A stretch of DNA of 64,000 nt from Flavobacterium rhamnosiphilum (GCF_004349195.1 NZ_SMLG01000010.1:85063-149062), one strand, 5' to 3'; numbered from the stretch's first letter, positions 1 to 8,662 are shown. The notes: a model not told the origin generated them from the letters alone. Program-made: numbers and translations.

Positions 1-249
1 CATTTTCATTTACGGAATAGATAAAGTTATTCTCTTTTGAAACCGTCAAATAACTCGGATTTATAACTTTTTCCGTAGCATTTTTAAAACTGAAATCACC
101 TGTCTTTGAATCAAAATCATATACATAAATTCCTTTGCTGTCACAACTTTGGGTGTAGGTTCCAATCAGTAAATTGAATTTATTTTCTTGTGCCTGAACA
201 CTTGTAAAAATGAAAATTAACAGAACAACAGCAAACGGTTTTTTCATGT
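1..249 (-). CDS. Lactonase-family beta-propeller protein, N-terminal part (cut by window edge)
   Basis: This reading frame starts at an ATG (complement of 247-249) and runs off the left edge, so only the first 83 residues are visible. It opens with a signal peptide (MKKPFAVVLLIFIFTSVQAQ), so the product should be exported. The next residues include LIGTYTQ, GIYVYDFDSKTGDFSF and NPSYLTVS...IYSVNE, which match the first blade of the YbhE/Pgl type 6-phosphogluconolactonase (lactonase, seven-bladed propeller) family. Periplasmic members of this family in Bacteroidota often have unproven substrates, so the sugar-lactone role is inferred from family only. It is divergent from the BatA-like gene at 430. 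Confidence 0.7.
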
Positions 250-359
250 TTTTAAATTTTATTGAAAAGCTAAAATACACATTATATCCATAATGAATGT
301 CAATTGTTTATTCCTTTGAAAAATTATAACAACTTCATCTAAAACTGTCAACAAATTTG

Positions 360-367
360 TATTTTTG
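360..367 (+). promoter_or_regulatory. Candidate -7 box of the BatA-like gene
   Basis: TATTTTTG fits the Bacteroidota -7 consensus TAnnTTTG and lies about 60 bases upstream of the ATG at 430. No convincing -33 TTG was seen at the right distance, so support is weak. Confidence 0.3.
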
Positions 368-429
368 ACTCACGAAATTCAATGAACTCCATTGAAAATA
401 AAATCCAGTGAAGTAAACTCAACCTCAGA

Positions 430-2358
430 ATGCATTTTAAACATCCCGAAATTTTATACTTTCTGTTCTTGTTGATTGTTCCAATTTTGGTTCATTTATT
501 TCAATTACGCCGTTTCAAAAAAGAATATTTCACTAATGTTCGTTTCTTAAAAGCACTTTCAATTCAAACCAGAAAAAGTTCTAAGATCAAGAAATGGTTG
601 CTTCTCGCCTGCCGATTATTATTGTTAACTTTTATTATTATAGCATTTGCACAGCCTTATTTTGAGTCAAAAGACAGTAAAAATGCCAGTAATGAACTGT
701 ATATTATTTTAGACAATTCTTTTAGTATGCAAGCCAAAGGCAAAAAAGGCGAATTACTAAAAAGAGCCGTTCAGGAATTACTCGAAGAAACTCCGGAAAA
801 TGTAAATTTTTCTTTGCTCACTAATTCCGAAAATTATTGGAACACGGATATAAAATCAGTTCGTAGTGCTTTGCAAAATCTAAAATACAGCGCCACTCCT
901 TTCCAATTGGATAACATAATGGCAAAAATAAAAGCCCATAAATCAGCTTTTAAAAAGGATATCGTTATCATTACCGATGCTGTAGGTCTTGATGAAAAAC
1001 AACTGAAAAATAGTGACGCAACTGATTCTCCTTTATTTATAATCCCAAAAGCAGAACAAAAAAACAATGTTTCTATCGATAGTGTTTTCATCAATAAAAC
1101 ATTAGAAAATTTTTATGAAATTAGCGTCCAAATATCCGGTTATGGAGATGATTTTAACCCGATTCCTATTTCTTTATACAATGAAAACAAGCTCATTGCG
1201 AAGACAATAGTAACATTAGACACAAAGAAAAAAAATCTAAATTTTACGATTCCAAAACAATCCTTTCACGGCTATTTCTCAATAGTTGACAATGGGTTGA
1301 ATTATGATAACACGTTGTATTTCAGTATTTCTAAAACCAAGAAAACCAATATTATCAGCATTGGAGAACCGACGAAAAGCAACTTTCTTTCCCGAATTTA
1401 CACCAGTGAAGAATTCAGTTTTAACAATTATACTTTAAGCGCATTAGATTACAATAAACTGGAAGAACAAGACGCGATTATTTTAAATGAATTGGATGAA
1501 ATTCCGCAAGCTTTGGCGACCACTTTGAAATCTTTTGTAGGGAAAGGCGGCAATTTAATTGTGATTCCTTCGGCAATAAGTTCAATTACAAATATGAATT
1601 CTTTGGTGTCGAATTTTGGAAATCTTACATTCAATTCTTTAGAAAACAGAGAAAAACTGATTACTAAAATCAACTTTAATCATCCTATATTCAATAGTGT
1701 TTTTGAAAATAAAGTGACTAATTTTCAATATCCAAAAACAAAAAGTTCGTTTGTATTATCAAGCCCAAACCCTGCCGCTTTGTCTTATGAGGATCAAAGT
1801 GTTTTCTTGACTTCGATAGCAAATTCGGTTTCAGCAGTTGCTATTTTTGCAGCTCCTATCAACATCGAAAATTCAAATTTCCAACAATCTCCATTAATTG
1901 TGCCTACATTTTACAAGATGGCGATGAACAATCAAAAAAACGGTGTAAATGCTTTGATAATAGGGAATAATAACCCGCACTTGACAGAAGCATCGTTAAA
2001 CAAAGACGCCATTTTAACTGTAAAAGGCTTGGACGAACAATTTATTCCTATCCAACAAATTCTGAATAACAAAGTCAAAATGACTTTCAATGATTATCCG
2101 GAACAAGCGGGAAATTTTCGCATTTACAATAAAAAAGAGTGGATTGAAAACATCAGTTTCAATTATAACAGAACCGAAAGTGATTTGGCTTCAGCCAATG
2201 ACAATATTCTTTCGGACTATAAAACAATCGAATCAATCCCATCACTATTTGACACTTTACAAACTGACAGAACTGATAATCAAATTTGGAAATGGTTTGT
2301 TATCTTTGCACTGTTATTTCTAATAACCGAAATGGCAATTATACGATTCTTAAAGTAA
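430..2358 (+). CDS. BatA-domain / VWA-like membrane protein
   Basis: The N-terminus (about residues 1-80) has the two membrane segments of the aerotolerance-regulator BatA domain, with the typical arrangement of HPEILYFLFLLIVPILVHLF followed by LRRFKKEYFTNVRFL and a second hydrophobic segment ending in AQPYF. It is followed by a von Willebrand A-like fold starting ELYIILDNSFSMQAKG, where the D-N-S-F-S motif resembles a MIDAS DxSxS site. A long periplasmic or cytoplasmic region follows, and one last membrane helix lies at residues about 622-640. Known BatA proteins work in bat operons with MoxR; here the gene stands alone, so the role is inferred to be envelope related. Length 642 fits the standalone BatA-domain proteins of flavobacteria. 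Confidence 0.8.
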   Translation: MHFKHPEILYFLFLLIVPILVHLFQLRRFKKEYFTNVRFLKALSIQTRKSSKIKKWLLLACRLLLLTFIIIAFAQPYFESKDSKNASNELYIILDNSFSMQAKGKKGELLKRAVQELLEETPENVNFSLLTNSENYWNTDIKSVRSALQNLKYSATPFQLDNIMAKIKAHKSAFKKDIVIITDAVGLDEKQLKNSDATDSPLFIIPKAEQKNNVSIDSVFINKTLENFYEISVQISGYGDDFNPIPISLYNENKLIAKTIVTLDTKKKNLNFTIPKQSFHGYFSIVDNGLNYDNTLYFSISKTKKTNIISIGEPTKSNFLSRIYTSEEFSFNNYTLSALDYNKLEEQDAIILNELDEIPQALATTLKSFVGKGGNLIVIPSAISSITNMNSLVSNFGNLTFNSLENREKLITKINFNHPIFNSVFENKVTNFQYPKTKSSFVLSSPNPAALSYEDQSVFLTSIANSVSAVAIFAAPINIENSNFQQSPLIVPTFYKMAMNNQKNGVNALIIGNNNPHLTEASLNKDAILTVKGLDEQFIPIQQILNNKVKMTFNDYPEQAGNFRIYNKKEWIENISFNYNRTESDLASANDNILSDYKTIESIPSLFDTLQTDRTDNQIWKWFVIFALLFLITEMAIIRFLK

Positions 2359-2478
2359 ATAACGAAGGTCCAATACTTAAAAAATCAATATGAAATGAGC
2401 ATGACCGTAATTTGGTCGTAAAAGTTAATGTAACTATGCAAATTCCATATTCCATTAAAAAACAAATATTATCTACAT

Positions 2479-3732
2479 ATGAAATTAATCCTCAGAGGCG
2501 CCAAAATTATCGATTCGAAAAGTCCCTTTCATAATAAGACTGCAGATATTTTAATTGTTGATGGTTTTATAAAAAAAATTGGAACATCGCTTCCCAATCC
2601 AGATAAAGCAGACGAAGTAAAACTTGATAATTTACATGTTTCACAAGGCTGGTTTGACAGTAGCGTTTCTCTTGGAGAACCTGGTTTTGAAGACCGAGAA
2701 ACGATATCAAACGGACTCAATGTGGCTGCCAAAAGCGGTTTTACGGCAATCGCTTTACAACCCAACTCCTTCCCTATTATTGACAATCAATCCCAAGTGA
2801 ATTTTGTTTTAAATAAAGCACTAGGATTTGCAACTCAACTGTATCCTATTGGCGCTTTAAGCAAAGAAAGTGCAGGAAAAGACATGGCCGAATTGTATGA
2901 TATGAAAAAAGCGGGTGCAATTGCTTTTGGAGATTATAATAAAAGTTTGGATAATGCTAATTTGCTGAAAATCGCCTTACAATACGTTCAGGATTTTGAT
3001 GGATTACTTCTTGCTTTTCCCCAAGACGAAAATATAAAAGGAAACGGAGTGGCGAATGAAGGCATTGTTTCTACCCGATTAGGCTTGAAAGGAATTCCAA
3101 ATCTTGCCGAAGAATTGCAAATCTCAAGAAATTTATTCCTGTTAGAATATACTGGAGGAAAACTTCACATTCCGACTATTTCGACTAAAAAATCAGTTCA
3201 ATTAATCAAAGAGGCTAAAGCCAATGGATTAAATGTAACCTGCAGTGTCGCTGTACATAATTTGGTTTTAACCGATGAAAAATTGGAGGGTTTTGATACC
3301 CGTTATAAAGTTTCGCCGCCACTTAGAACTGAAGCTGATAGAAAAGCATTACTGAAAGGAATAAAAGACGGAACAATCGATATGATTACATCTGACCATA
3401 ATCCGATAGACATTGAACACAAGAAAATGGAATTTGATGGTGCCAAAAATGGAACAATTGGATTGGAAAGTGCTTTTGGTGCTTTGATGACCGTATTACC
3501 ATTAGAAACCATAATAGATAAATTGACTGCTGGGAAATCTAGATTCGGTATTGATATCCAAGTCATAAATGAAGGTTCAAAAGCAAATATTACCTTATTT
3601 AATCCTGAACCAAAAAGCATTTTCACAAAATCATCCATTTTATCAAAATCGAAAAACTCCGCGTTTCTGGAAACAGAAATCAAAGGAAAAGTGCTTGGGA
3701 TCATCAATCAAGGAAAATTAATTTTAGCATAA
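2479..3732 (+). CDS. Dihydroorotase-like amidohydrolase, probably catalytically inactive
   Basis: The 417-residue protein aligns by eye with the cyclic-amidohydrolase (dihydroorotase) family throughout: LRGAKIID at the start, then GEPGFEDRETI (residues 66-76), the ISTKKSVQLIKEAK stretch (234-247), SPPLRTEADR (279-288) and TSDHNP (304-309). The family's metal ligands are mostly absent: D-x-H-x-H-x-R becomes D60-S-S62-V-S64-L-G66, the lysine expected in AFKxF is G151, and the histidine expected before VST/IST is T233. H260 and D306 remain. A true pyrC may lie elsewhere. This copy may be a structural partner, as the inactive PyrC' subunits that hold aspartate transcarbamoylase together; that is inference. 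The next gene starts 40 bases downstream on the same strand. Confidence 0.8.
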   Translation: MKLILRGAKIIDSKSPFHNKTADILIVDGFIKKIGTSLPNPDKADEVKLDNLHVSQGWFDSSVSLGEPGFEDRETISNGLNVAAKSGFTAIALQPNSFPIIDNQSQVNFVLNKALGFATQLYPIGALSKESAGKDMAELYDMKKAGAIAFGDYNKSLDNANLLKIALQYVQDFDGLLLAFPQDENIKGNGVANEGIVSTRLGLKGIPNLAEELQISRNLFLLEYTGGKLHIPTISTKKSVQLIKEAKANGLNVTCSVAVHNLVLTDEKLEGFDTRYKVSPPLRTEADRKALLKGIKDGTIDMITSDHNPIDIEHKKMEFDGAKNGTIGLESAFGALMTVLPLETIIDKLTAGKSRFGIDIQVINEGSKANITLFNPEPKSIFTKSSILSKSKNSAFLETEIKGKVLGIINQGKLILA

Positions 3733-3772
3733 ATAAAAAATATCACCAACCTCAAGGTGAGCACAAATAAAA

Positions 3773-4099
3773 ATGAATAATACTACCGAAACAGGAAAAA
3801 CTGCCGCCATCACAAGTTATATTTTAGGAATTGGCGTGTTTATAGCGATGTCTATGAACTCCGAAGATAGAAATGCGTTTGCTTCTTTTCACATTCGCCA
3901 AGGACTGGGACTCACATTAACTTTCATATCACTTGGATTAATCATCAGTAATTTTGACAGCTTAATGATTTCAGCTCCAATGTGGATTTTCGTATTTGTT
4001 TTATGGTCTTATGGCATTACCAGTGCTATAAAAGGAGAAACAAAACCGGTTCCTTTATTGGGAACTTATTTTCAAAAATGGCTTAAAAACATATCATAA
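3773..4099 (+). CDS. Small DUF4870-type membrane protein
   Basis: A 108-residue protein with about three hydrophobic segments: TAAITSYILGIGVFIAM, LGLTLTFISLGLIIS and MWIFVFVLWSYGITSAI. The pattern FASFHIRQGLGL between the first two segments, and KGETKPVPLLGTYFQKWLKN at the end, is typical of the DUF4870/Tic20-like family of small membrane proteins; no biochemical role is established. It sits between the dihydroorotase homologue and an esterase, with only four bases before the latter's ATG, so the two are probably co-transcribed and perhaps translationally linked. Confidence 0.7.
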   Translation: MNNTTETGKTAAITSYILGIGVFIAMSMNSEDRNAFASFHIRQGLGLTLTFISLGLIISNFDSLMISAPMWIFVFVLWSYGITSAIKGETKPVPLLGTYFQKWLKNIS

Positions 4100-4103
4100 T
4101 CCG

Positions 4104-4748
4104 ATGAATTTATCTTTAGAATATAAAATACGAGAACCTAAAATAAAATTAGACAAAAATCCTCTTATCCTTTTATTACATGGATATGGCAGCAATGAAG
4201 AAGATTTGTTTTCATTCGCTACCGAACTTCCAGATGAATATTATATTATATCAGCACGTGCGCCTTATGACTTACAATACGGCAGTTATGCTTGGTATGC
4301 AATAAACTTTGATGCGGATCAAAATAAATTTTCAGACCACGAACAAGCCAAAGTTTCAAGGGATTTAATTGCTGGATTTATTGATGAGTTAATTGCTAAT
4401 TATCCAATCGATGGGACACAAATTGCTTTAGTTGGCTTCAGCCAAGGATCAATCTTGAGTTATGCTGTGGCACTTTCCTACCCAGAAAAAGTTCAAAAAG
4501 TAGTAGCTATGAGTGGCTATTTGAATTTAGAGATTGTGGCTGATGATTACCTTAAAAATAACTTTACAAACTTGAAAATATTTGCTTCACACGGAACTGT
4601 AGATCAAGTAATCCCTGTAGAATGGGCTAGAAAAACACCTGCAATAGTAGAAAATTTAGGAATAAATACAACCTATAAAGAATATCCTGTGGGTCATGGA
4701 GTTGCACCACAAAATTTCTATGACTTTAAAAATTGGTTAGAAGAATAA
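4104..4748 (+). CDS. Alpha/beta hydrolase, phospholipase/carboxylesterase family
   Basis: A 214-residue cytoplasmic hydrolase with the complete triad of the carboxylesterase/acyl-protein-thioesterase-like family: nucleophile S113 in GFSQGS, D167 in HGTVDQVIP, and H198 in VGHGV. The oxyanion region LLLHGYGSNEEDL is at residues 23-35. There is no signal peptide. The true substrate (short acyl esters, lysophospholipid or acyl-thioester) cannot be told from sequence. It starts four bases after the DUF4870 gene and is the last gene of the plus-strand run, converging on the lipoprotein at 4757-5203 with only eight bases between stop codons. Confidence 0.85.
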   Translation: MNLSLEYKIREPKIKLDKNPLILLLHGYGSNEEDLFSFATELPDEYYIISARAPYDLQYGSYAWYAINFDADQNKFSDHEQAKVSRDLIAGFIDELIANYPIDGTQIALVGFSQGSILSYAVALSYPEKVQKVVAMSGYLNLEIVADDYLKNNFTNLKIFASHGTVDQVIPVEWARKTPAIVENLGINTTYKEYPVGHGVAPQNFYDFKNWLEE

Positions 4749-4756
4749 CTAACCAA

Positions 4757-5203
4757 TTATTGTCCTGTATATTTAATTTCTTCGGCTTTTTTCAAAACAT
4801 AACCTTTCCAAGGAATCAATTGCCAATCATCCTTAACCCATGGTTGGCCTTCGGATTTTCGTTCTAAAATAATCGATTCCTTTTGGGTATCCAGAAACAA
4901 TTCAGCTTTATTTCCGTTATTGGCATCAAAAATTACAAAAGCTGACGTGGTTGCAGTTTCTCCACTTTGCTCGTAATGATTTAATCGTGTCCCGATTTCA
5001 AAAACTCGAATACACTCCTTTCTCAACACAGACCAAGTATAACCGGCAGAAGCTTTACAACCGTGTTCATCCAAATCTCCACCTACTAATTGTGGTTTTT
5101 CTTCTTTTAGAATCAGACTCTTAGATTCCTTTTTTTGATCCATTTGCTTTGCACAAGAAAAAGCAAAAATGATCATTACCGAAAACAACAATCCCTTTTT
5201 CAT
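4757..5203 (-). CDS. Putative lipoprotein with a conserved Cys-rich GYTW motif
   Basis: The 148-residue product begins with a lipoprotein signal (MKKGLLFSVMIIFAFSCAKQ, lipobox FSC). After a short linker comes a compact motif, GGDLDEHGCKASAGYTW followed by a second cysteine in RKECIRVFE; the spacing C...GYxW...C recurs in many small secreted proteins of bacteria, and its role is not known to me. The C-terminal part is beta-rich (SAFVIFDANNGNKAELFL, SIILERK, WQLIPWKGYVLKKAEEIKYTG). It lies two bases downstream of the 5206-5706 gene on the same strand, so they form a small operon. Function unknown. Confidence 0.7.
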   Translation of the reverse strand: MKKGLLFSVMIIFAFSCAKQMDQKKESKSLILKEEKPQLVGGDLDEHGCKASAGYTWSVLRKECIRVFEIGTRLNHYEQSGETATTSAFVIFDANNGNKAELFLDTQKESIILERKSEGQPWVKDDWQLIPWKGYVLKKAEEIKYTGQ

Positions 5204-5205
5204 AT

Positions 5206-5706
5206 TTATTTTTGATATAACAATGATTGATTTACTTCGAATGAAATACTGTCATCAGCATTTACAAAATATTTCAATAAAACCTCTCCCCAAATCTCAC
5301 CGTCACTAAAGTCAGCTATAATCCATCTGTGATTTAGAATTCTTACTTTATTGACAATAAATTTATTAGTGCCAATTTGATCTTGACCAGTGTAAGGATT
5401 TCCTTTTGGGTTGGAGTTAAAGTCCAATAATTTTTCGGTAACAACAGGAATTAATTTTTCGTATTGAATCATTTTTTCGGAACTTCCTGAATCAAAATAA
5501 TTCTGGGCATTTTCATTTTTTGTCAAAGAAAAATAGTTAGCATCAGCTAACTGATTCGAAACTAAACTTAGACTGTCTCTTAACTTTTTTGTGGTTTTTT
5601 CATACCTTGCTTGTTCAAATGCTACCTGTTTACTCAAAAACATATAAGTAAAAACTGAAGAAAGTACCGCTAAAATAGTGAGATAAAGGAATAATGACTG
5701 TTTCAT
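5206..5706 (-). CDS. Membrane-anchored protein of unknown function
   Basis: A 166-residue protein with one N-terminal membrane anchor (about residues 5-24, LFLYLTILAVLSSVFTYMFL), then a short coiled-coil-like stretch (ARYEKTTKKLRDSLSLVSNQLADA) and a globular C-terminal region containing VNKVRILNHRWIIADFSDGEIWGEVLLKYFV. No catalytic motif was recognised. The middle gene of three minus-strand genes: it begins 11 bases after the metallo-hydrolase stop and ends two bases before the lipoprotein start, implying an operon. The function is not known. Confidence 0.65.
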   Translation of the reverse strand: MKQSLFLYLTILAVLSSVFTYMFLSKQVAFEQARYEKTTKKLRDSLSLVSNQLADANYFSLTKNENAQNYFDSGSSEKMIQYEKLIPVVTEKLLDFNSNPKGNPYTGQDQIGTNKFIVNKVRILNHRWIIADFSDGEIWGEVLLKYFVNADDSISFEVNQSLLYQK

Positions 5707-5717
5707 TGTGAATTGAA

Positions 5718-6482
5718 TTATAGTGTAATTTCTAAATTGTCGTACGCTAGGAAAACATTTTTTGGAAGGTTTTTTTGAACCTCTTCATGATATCCCATAA
5801 TGTGACTAATGTGTGTAAGATATGTTGTTTTTGGTTGCACCAAAGTTATAAAATCTAATGCTTCTTTCAAATTGAAATGAGTATCATGAGGCTCTTCCCG
5901 TAAAGCATTTATTACCAATACTTTTAAGTTTTTTAATTTTTCAATTTCGCTTTTTTCAATAGTTTTCACATCAGTTAAATAGGCAAAATCATCTATTCTA
6001 TACCCAAAAACCTGTAGATTTCCATGCATAACATCAATAGGAATTACCGTTTTATTTCCGAGGGAAAATGGTTCATTATTGACAACTTCAATAGTTGCAA
6101 CAGAAGGAGCTCCAGGGTATTTATTTACCGTTTCAAAAACGTATTCAAACCGTCTTCTCAAATTATCGATGACCCTTTGATGTGCATAAATTGGAATTTC
6201 ACCTTGTTTAAAATTAAACGGGCGAATATCATCTATTCCCGCTGTATGGTCAGAATGTTCGTGGGTAAACAAGATTCCATCTACTTTTTGACAATTTGAA
6301 GAAAGCATTTGCTGCCTGAAATCAGGTCCGCAATCAATTACAAAAGAATGATTTCCCCAAGATATCCAAACGGAAACTCTTAGTCTTTTGTCTTTAAAAT
6401 CAGTGCTTTTACATACTGGATGATTGCTCCCAATAACAGGAATCCCTTGTGATGTACCAGTTCCTAAAAAATATACCTTCAA
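5718..6482 (-). CDS. PhnP/RNase Z-like MBL-fold metallo-hydrolase
   Basis: The 254-residue protein shows the metallo-beta-lactamase signature H74-E-H76-S-D78-H79 plus GTGTSQGIPVIG at the N-terminus and further histidines (MHGN, THISHIMGYHEE) that complete a two-metal site. The layout resembles PhnP-type phosphodiesterases; the substrate is likely a cyclic or linear phosphodiester, but this is inferred. The frame has no ATG near its start: an in-frame stop lies five codons upstream, and TTG at 6480-6482 directly precedes the conserved KVYFLGTGT. A candidate promoter box TATTTTTG (complement of 6501-6508) is about 20 bases upstream, supporting the TTG start. It heads a three-gene minus-strand operon. 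Confidence 0.88.
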   Translation of the reverse strand: MKVYFLGTGTSQGIPVIGSNHPVCKSTDFKDKRLRVSVWISWGNHSFVIDCGPDFRQQMLSSNCQKVDGILFTHEHSDHTAGIDDIRPFNFKQGEIPIYAHQRVIDNLRRRFEYVFETVNKYPGAPSVATIEVVNNEPFSLGNKTVIPIDVMHGNLQVFGYRIDDFAYLTDVKTIEKSEIEKLKNLKVLVINALREEPHDTHFNLKEALDFITLVQPKTTYLTHISHIMGYHEEVQKNLPKNVFLAYDNLEITL

Positions 6483-6500
6483 TTTTATTGCTTTTATTTA

Positions 6501-6508
6501 CAAAAATA
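6501..6508 (-). promoter_or_regulatory. Candidate -7 box for the MBL-fold operon
   Basis: On the minus strand this reads TATTTTTG, an exact TAnnTTTG match. It is about 18 bases upstream of the TTG start at 6482, giving a leader of about 12 bases. Confidence 0.5.
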
Positions 6509-6542
6509 GGGTTAATTATCTTTCATTAGAAACCTATTTCAT

Positions 6543-6550
6543 TAACTTTG
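6543..6550 (+). promoter_or_regulatory. Candidate promoter of the 486-residue conserved gene
   Basis: TAACTTTG matches TAnnTTTG, with TTT at 6521-6523 placed 19 bases upstream as a weak -33 element. The ATG at 6577 follows after a leader of about 20 bases. Confidence 0.5.
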
Positions 6551-6576
6551 CAACATATTAGCCATATTAAAAGAAA

Positions 6577-8037
6577 ATGGATACAGAAATAAAATTAAAA
6601 GGTGACAAAATCATCGAACAAATCCCTTCAATTAAAGACAAAGCACTTCGTATTAATTTAAATGAAAATATATACGGAACTTTTGCAGAGATTGGAGCTG
6701 GACAGGAAACTGTAAGACATTTTTTTAGATCTGGTGGTTCTTCAGGTACAATTGCAAAAGCGATGTCTGCCTATGACAAAGACTTTAGCGATGCCGTTTA
6801 TGGCGTTGAAGAGGACGGCCGTTACGTAACCGAAAGCCGACTAAAAAAAATGCTTTCTCATGAAGTAAATCTAATAGAAAAAAGATTGAGCAGAGAGAAA
6901 CATCCCAACAAAATGTTTTTTAGTTATGCCAATACCGTAGCTACTATTGACTTTGCAAAACAATTCAAAGGACATGGTTGGGTTGGAATTAGTTACCAAA
7001 TTGAACCGGATGAGGATTATAATGAAATTATCATTCACATTCGATTTAAAGAAACTGATGTCCGCTTGCAACAAGAAACGCTTGGTATTCTTGGTGTAAA
7101 CTTAATTTATGGAGCGTATTATAAATACAATGATCCTAAACGATTGTTGCGCTATTTATACGATCACTTAGATAAAGATCAATTAGAAATAGACACTATA
7201 AATTTCTCAGGACCCCGTTTTGCTGATGTTGACAATCGTTTGATGAGTTTACAATTAGTAAAAAACGGAATGACTGATGCGGTAATGTTTAACCCCGAAG
7301 GTAAAAACATTCTTCCTGCAGCAATTTTATACAAAAAAAATATTCTTGCTTTTAGAGGTAGTTTTCGTCCCGTTACAAAAGTGAACATGGACATGTATGA
7401 GAAATCATTGAAAATGTTCCTGAATGAAAATAAAGTAAATGCCGAAAATACTCTGGTAGTTTTTGAAATTACATTATCAAACTTACGTTCTGATGGTGAA
7501 ATCGATGAAAGAGATTTTATGGATAGGGCTGAGTTACTGTGTTCACTTGGACAAACAGTAATGATTTCAAACTTCCAGGAATACTATAAAGTGGTGGAGT
7601 ATTTTGCTAATTATACCAAGGCCAGAATGGGATTAGCCATGGGCGTGAATAATTTAGTAGATATTTTTGATGAGAAATATTACCGTCATTTAAGCGGTGG
7701 AATTTTGGAAGCGTTTGGAAAATTATTCTATCGCGATATGAAAGTTTTCTTGTATCCAATGATTGGAGAAGATGGAGAAATCATCACATCAGAAAACTTG
7801 AAAGTACATCCTAGAATGAAAGAGTTATACAAATTCTTTAAATTCAACGGAAAAGTTGTTGATATAGATGATTATGACCCTTCTATTTTAGAAGTTTTCT
7901 CTCGTGAAGTTTTAAATATGATTAATAATGGAAAACCGGGTTGGGAAACAATGCTTCCTACTGGTATTGCTGAAATAATCAAAGAACACCGCCTTTTTGG
8001 GTATGACCCAAATAAAGTTTTGAAGGAAAGCAATTAG
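6577..8037 (+). CDS. Conserved 486-residue cytoplasmic protein of unknown function
   Basis: No signal peptide or membrane segment is visible. The N-terminal half carries striking, very conserved-looking blocks such as INLNENIYGTFAEIGAGQETVRHFFRSGGSSGTIAKAMSAYDK (residues about 26-69) and VYGVEEDGRYVTESRL. The C-terminal half contains GSFRPVTKVNMDMYEKS and AMGVNNLVDIFDEKYYRHLSGGILEAFGKLF. Proteins of this family sometimes carry transferred names such as TonB-dependent receptor; nothing here supports that, since there is no plug, barrel or export signal. Repeated conserved Gly/Ser/Arg blocks suggest a nucleotide- or phosphate-binding enzyme, but that is inference. It has its own promoter and an intrinsic terminator right after the stop, so it is monocistronic. 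Confidence 0.75.
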   Translation: MDTEIKLKGDKIIEQIPSIKDKALRINLNENIYGTFAEIGAGQETVRHFFRSGGSSGTIAKAMSAYDKDFSDAVYGVEEDGRYVTESRLKKMLSHEVNLIEKRLSREKHPNKMFFSYANTVATIDFAKQFKGHGWVGISYQIEPDEDYNEIIIHIRFKETDVRLQQETLGILGVNLIYGAYYKYNDPKRLLRYLYDHLDKDQLEIDTINFSGPRFADVDNRLMSLQLVKNGMTDAVMFNPEGKNILPAAILYKKNILAFRGSFRPVTKVNMDMYEKSLKMFLNENKVNAENTLVVFEITLSNLRSDGEIDERDFMDRAELLCSLGQTVMISNFQEYYKVVEYFANYTKARMGLAMGVNNLVDIFDEKYYRHLSGGILEAFGKLFYRDMKVFLYPMIGEDGEIITSENLKVHPRMKELYKFFKFNGKVVDIDDYDPSILEVFSREVLNMINNGKPGWETMLPTGIAEIIKEHRLFGYDPNKVLKESN

Positions 8038-8054
8038 TATTTTCCAAAGTACAA

Positions 8055-8102
8055 AAAGAGCCAAGAAACAAGACTATCTTAATGTCTTTTTCTTGGCTCT
8101 TT
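8055..8102. terminator. Bidirectional intrinsic terminator
   Basis: Arms AAAGAGCCAAGAAA (8055-8068) and its complement (8089-8102) are followed by a T run on the plus side and flanked by A residues on the other. It lies between convergent genes (6577-8037 plus, bcp minus) and can serve both. Confidence 0.8.
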
Positions 8103-8121
8103 TTTTTTAATTTTATAAAGA

Positions 8122-8574
8122 TTATTTCAATATCTGAGCGGCATGAGCCTTAGTTTTCACATCTGAAATCACGTCCTCGATGATTCCTTTTTCATCAATT
8201 ACAAATGTGGTTCTGTGAATGCCATCGTATTCTCTTCCCATGAATTTTTTTGGTCCCCAAACTCCAAAAGCTTCAATTACAGATTTATCTTCATCAGCCA
8301 ATAAAGGAAAAGGAAAGTCAAATTTTTCTTTGAATTTGGCTTGTGCTTTTTGCGCATCTGCACTAACACCCAGCAGTTCATAATTATTAGCTTGGAATCG
8401 CACGAAATTATCTCTTAAGTCACAAGCTTCTGCGGTGCATCCCGGTGTATTTGCTTTTGGATAAAAGAAAACGACTAATTTTTTACCTGCATAATCCGCT
8501 AATTGATGTGATTTCCCGTCTTGGTCCAGACCAGAAAAATTAGGTGCTTTATCTCCTTTTTTTAATGTTGTCAT
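8122..8574 (-). CDS. bcp: Thioredoxin-dependent thiol peroxidase (peroxiredoxin Q/Bcp)
   Basis: The 150-residue protein is a standard-length Bcp-type peroxiredoxin that reduces hydrogen and organic peroxides using thioredoxin. The peroxidatic cysteine is C46 in YPKANTPGCTAEAC and C51 is placed as the resolving cysteine, the pattern of atypical 2-Cys PrxQ enzymes. GREYDGIHRTTFVIDEKG is the usual C-terminal signature with the active-site arginine. It is cytoplasmic (no signal peptide). A divergent gene, nth, starts 88 bases upstream; CAAATTTA at 8648-8655 reads TAAATTTG on the minus strand and could be its -7 box, though the region is AT rich. Confidence 0.95.
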   Translation of the reverse strand: MTTLKKGDKAPNFSGLDQDGKSHQLADYAGKKLVVFFYPKANTPGCTAEACDLRDNFVRFQANNYELLGVSADAQKAQAKFKEKFDFPFPLLADEDKSVIEAFGVWGPKKFMGREYDGIHRTTFVIDEKGIIEDVISDVKTKAHAAQILK

Positions 8575-8662
8575 TACTTATATTTTTATTTATTTGAATT
8601 GAAATTGAATTTTGCTATTCCCATTGAAATTGTTTTTCTTTACAAATCAAATTTAATGAATA

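Noticed and set aside
6577..8037. Calling the 486-residue protein a TonB-dependent receptor
   Set aside because: There is no signal peptide, plug domain or barrel strands; such a name would be a transferred error.
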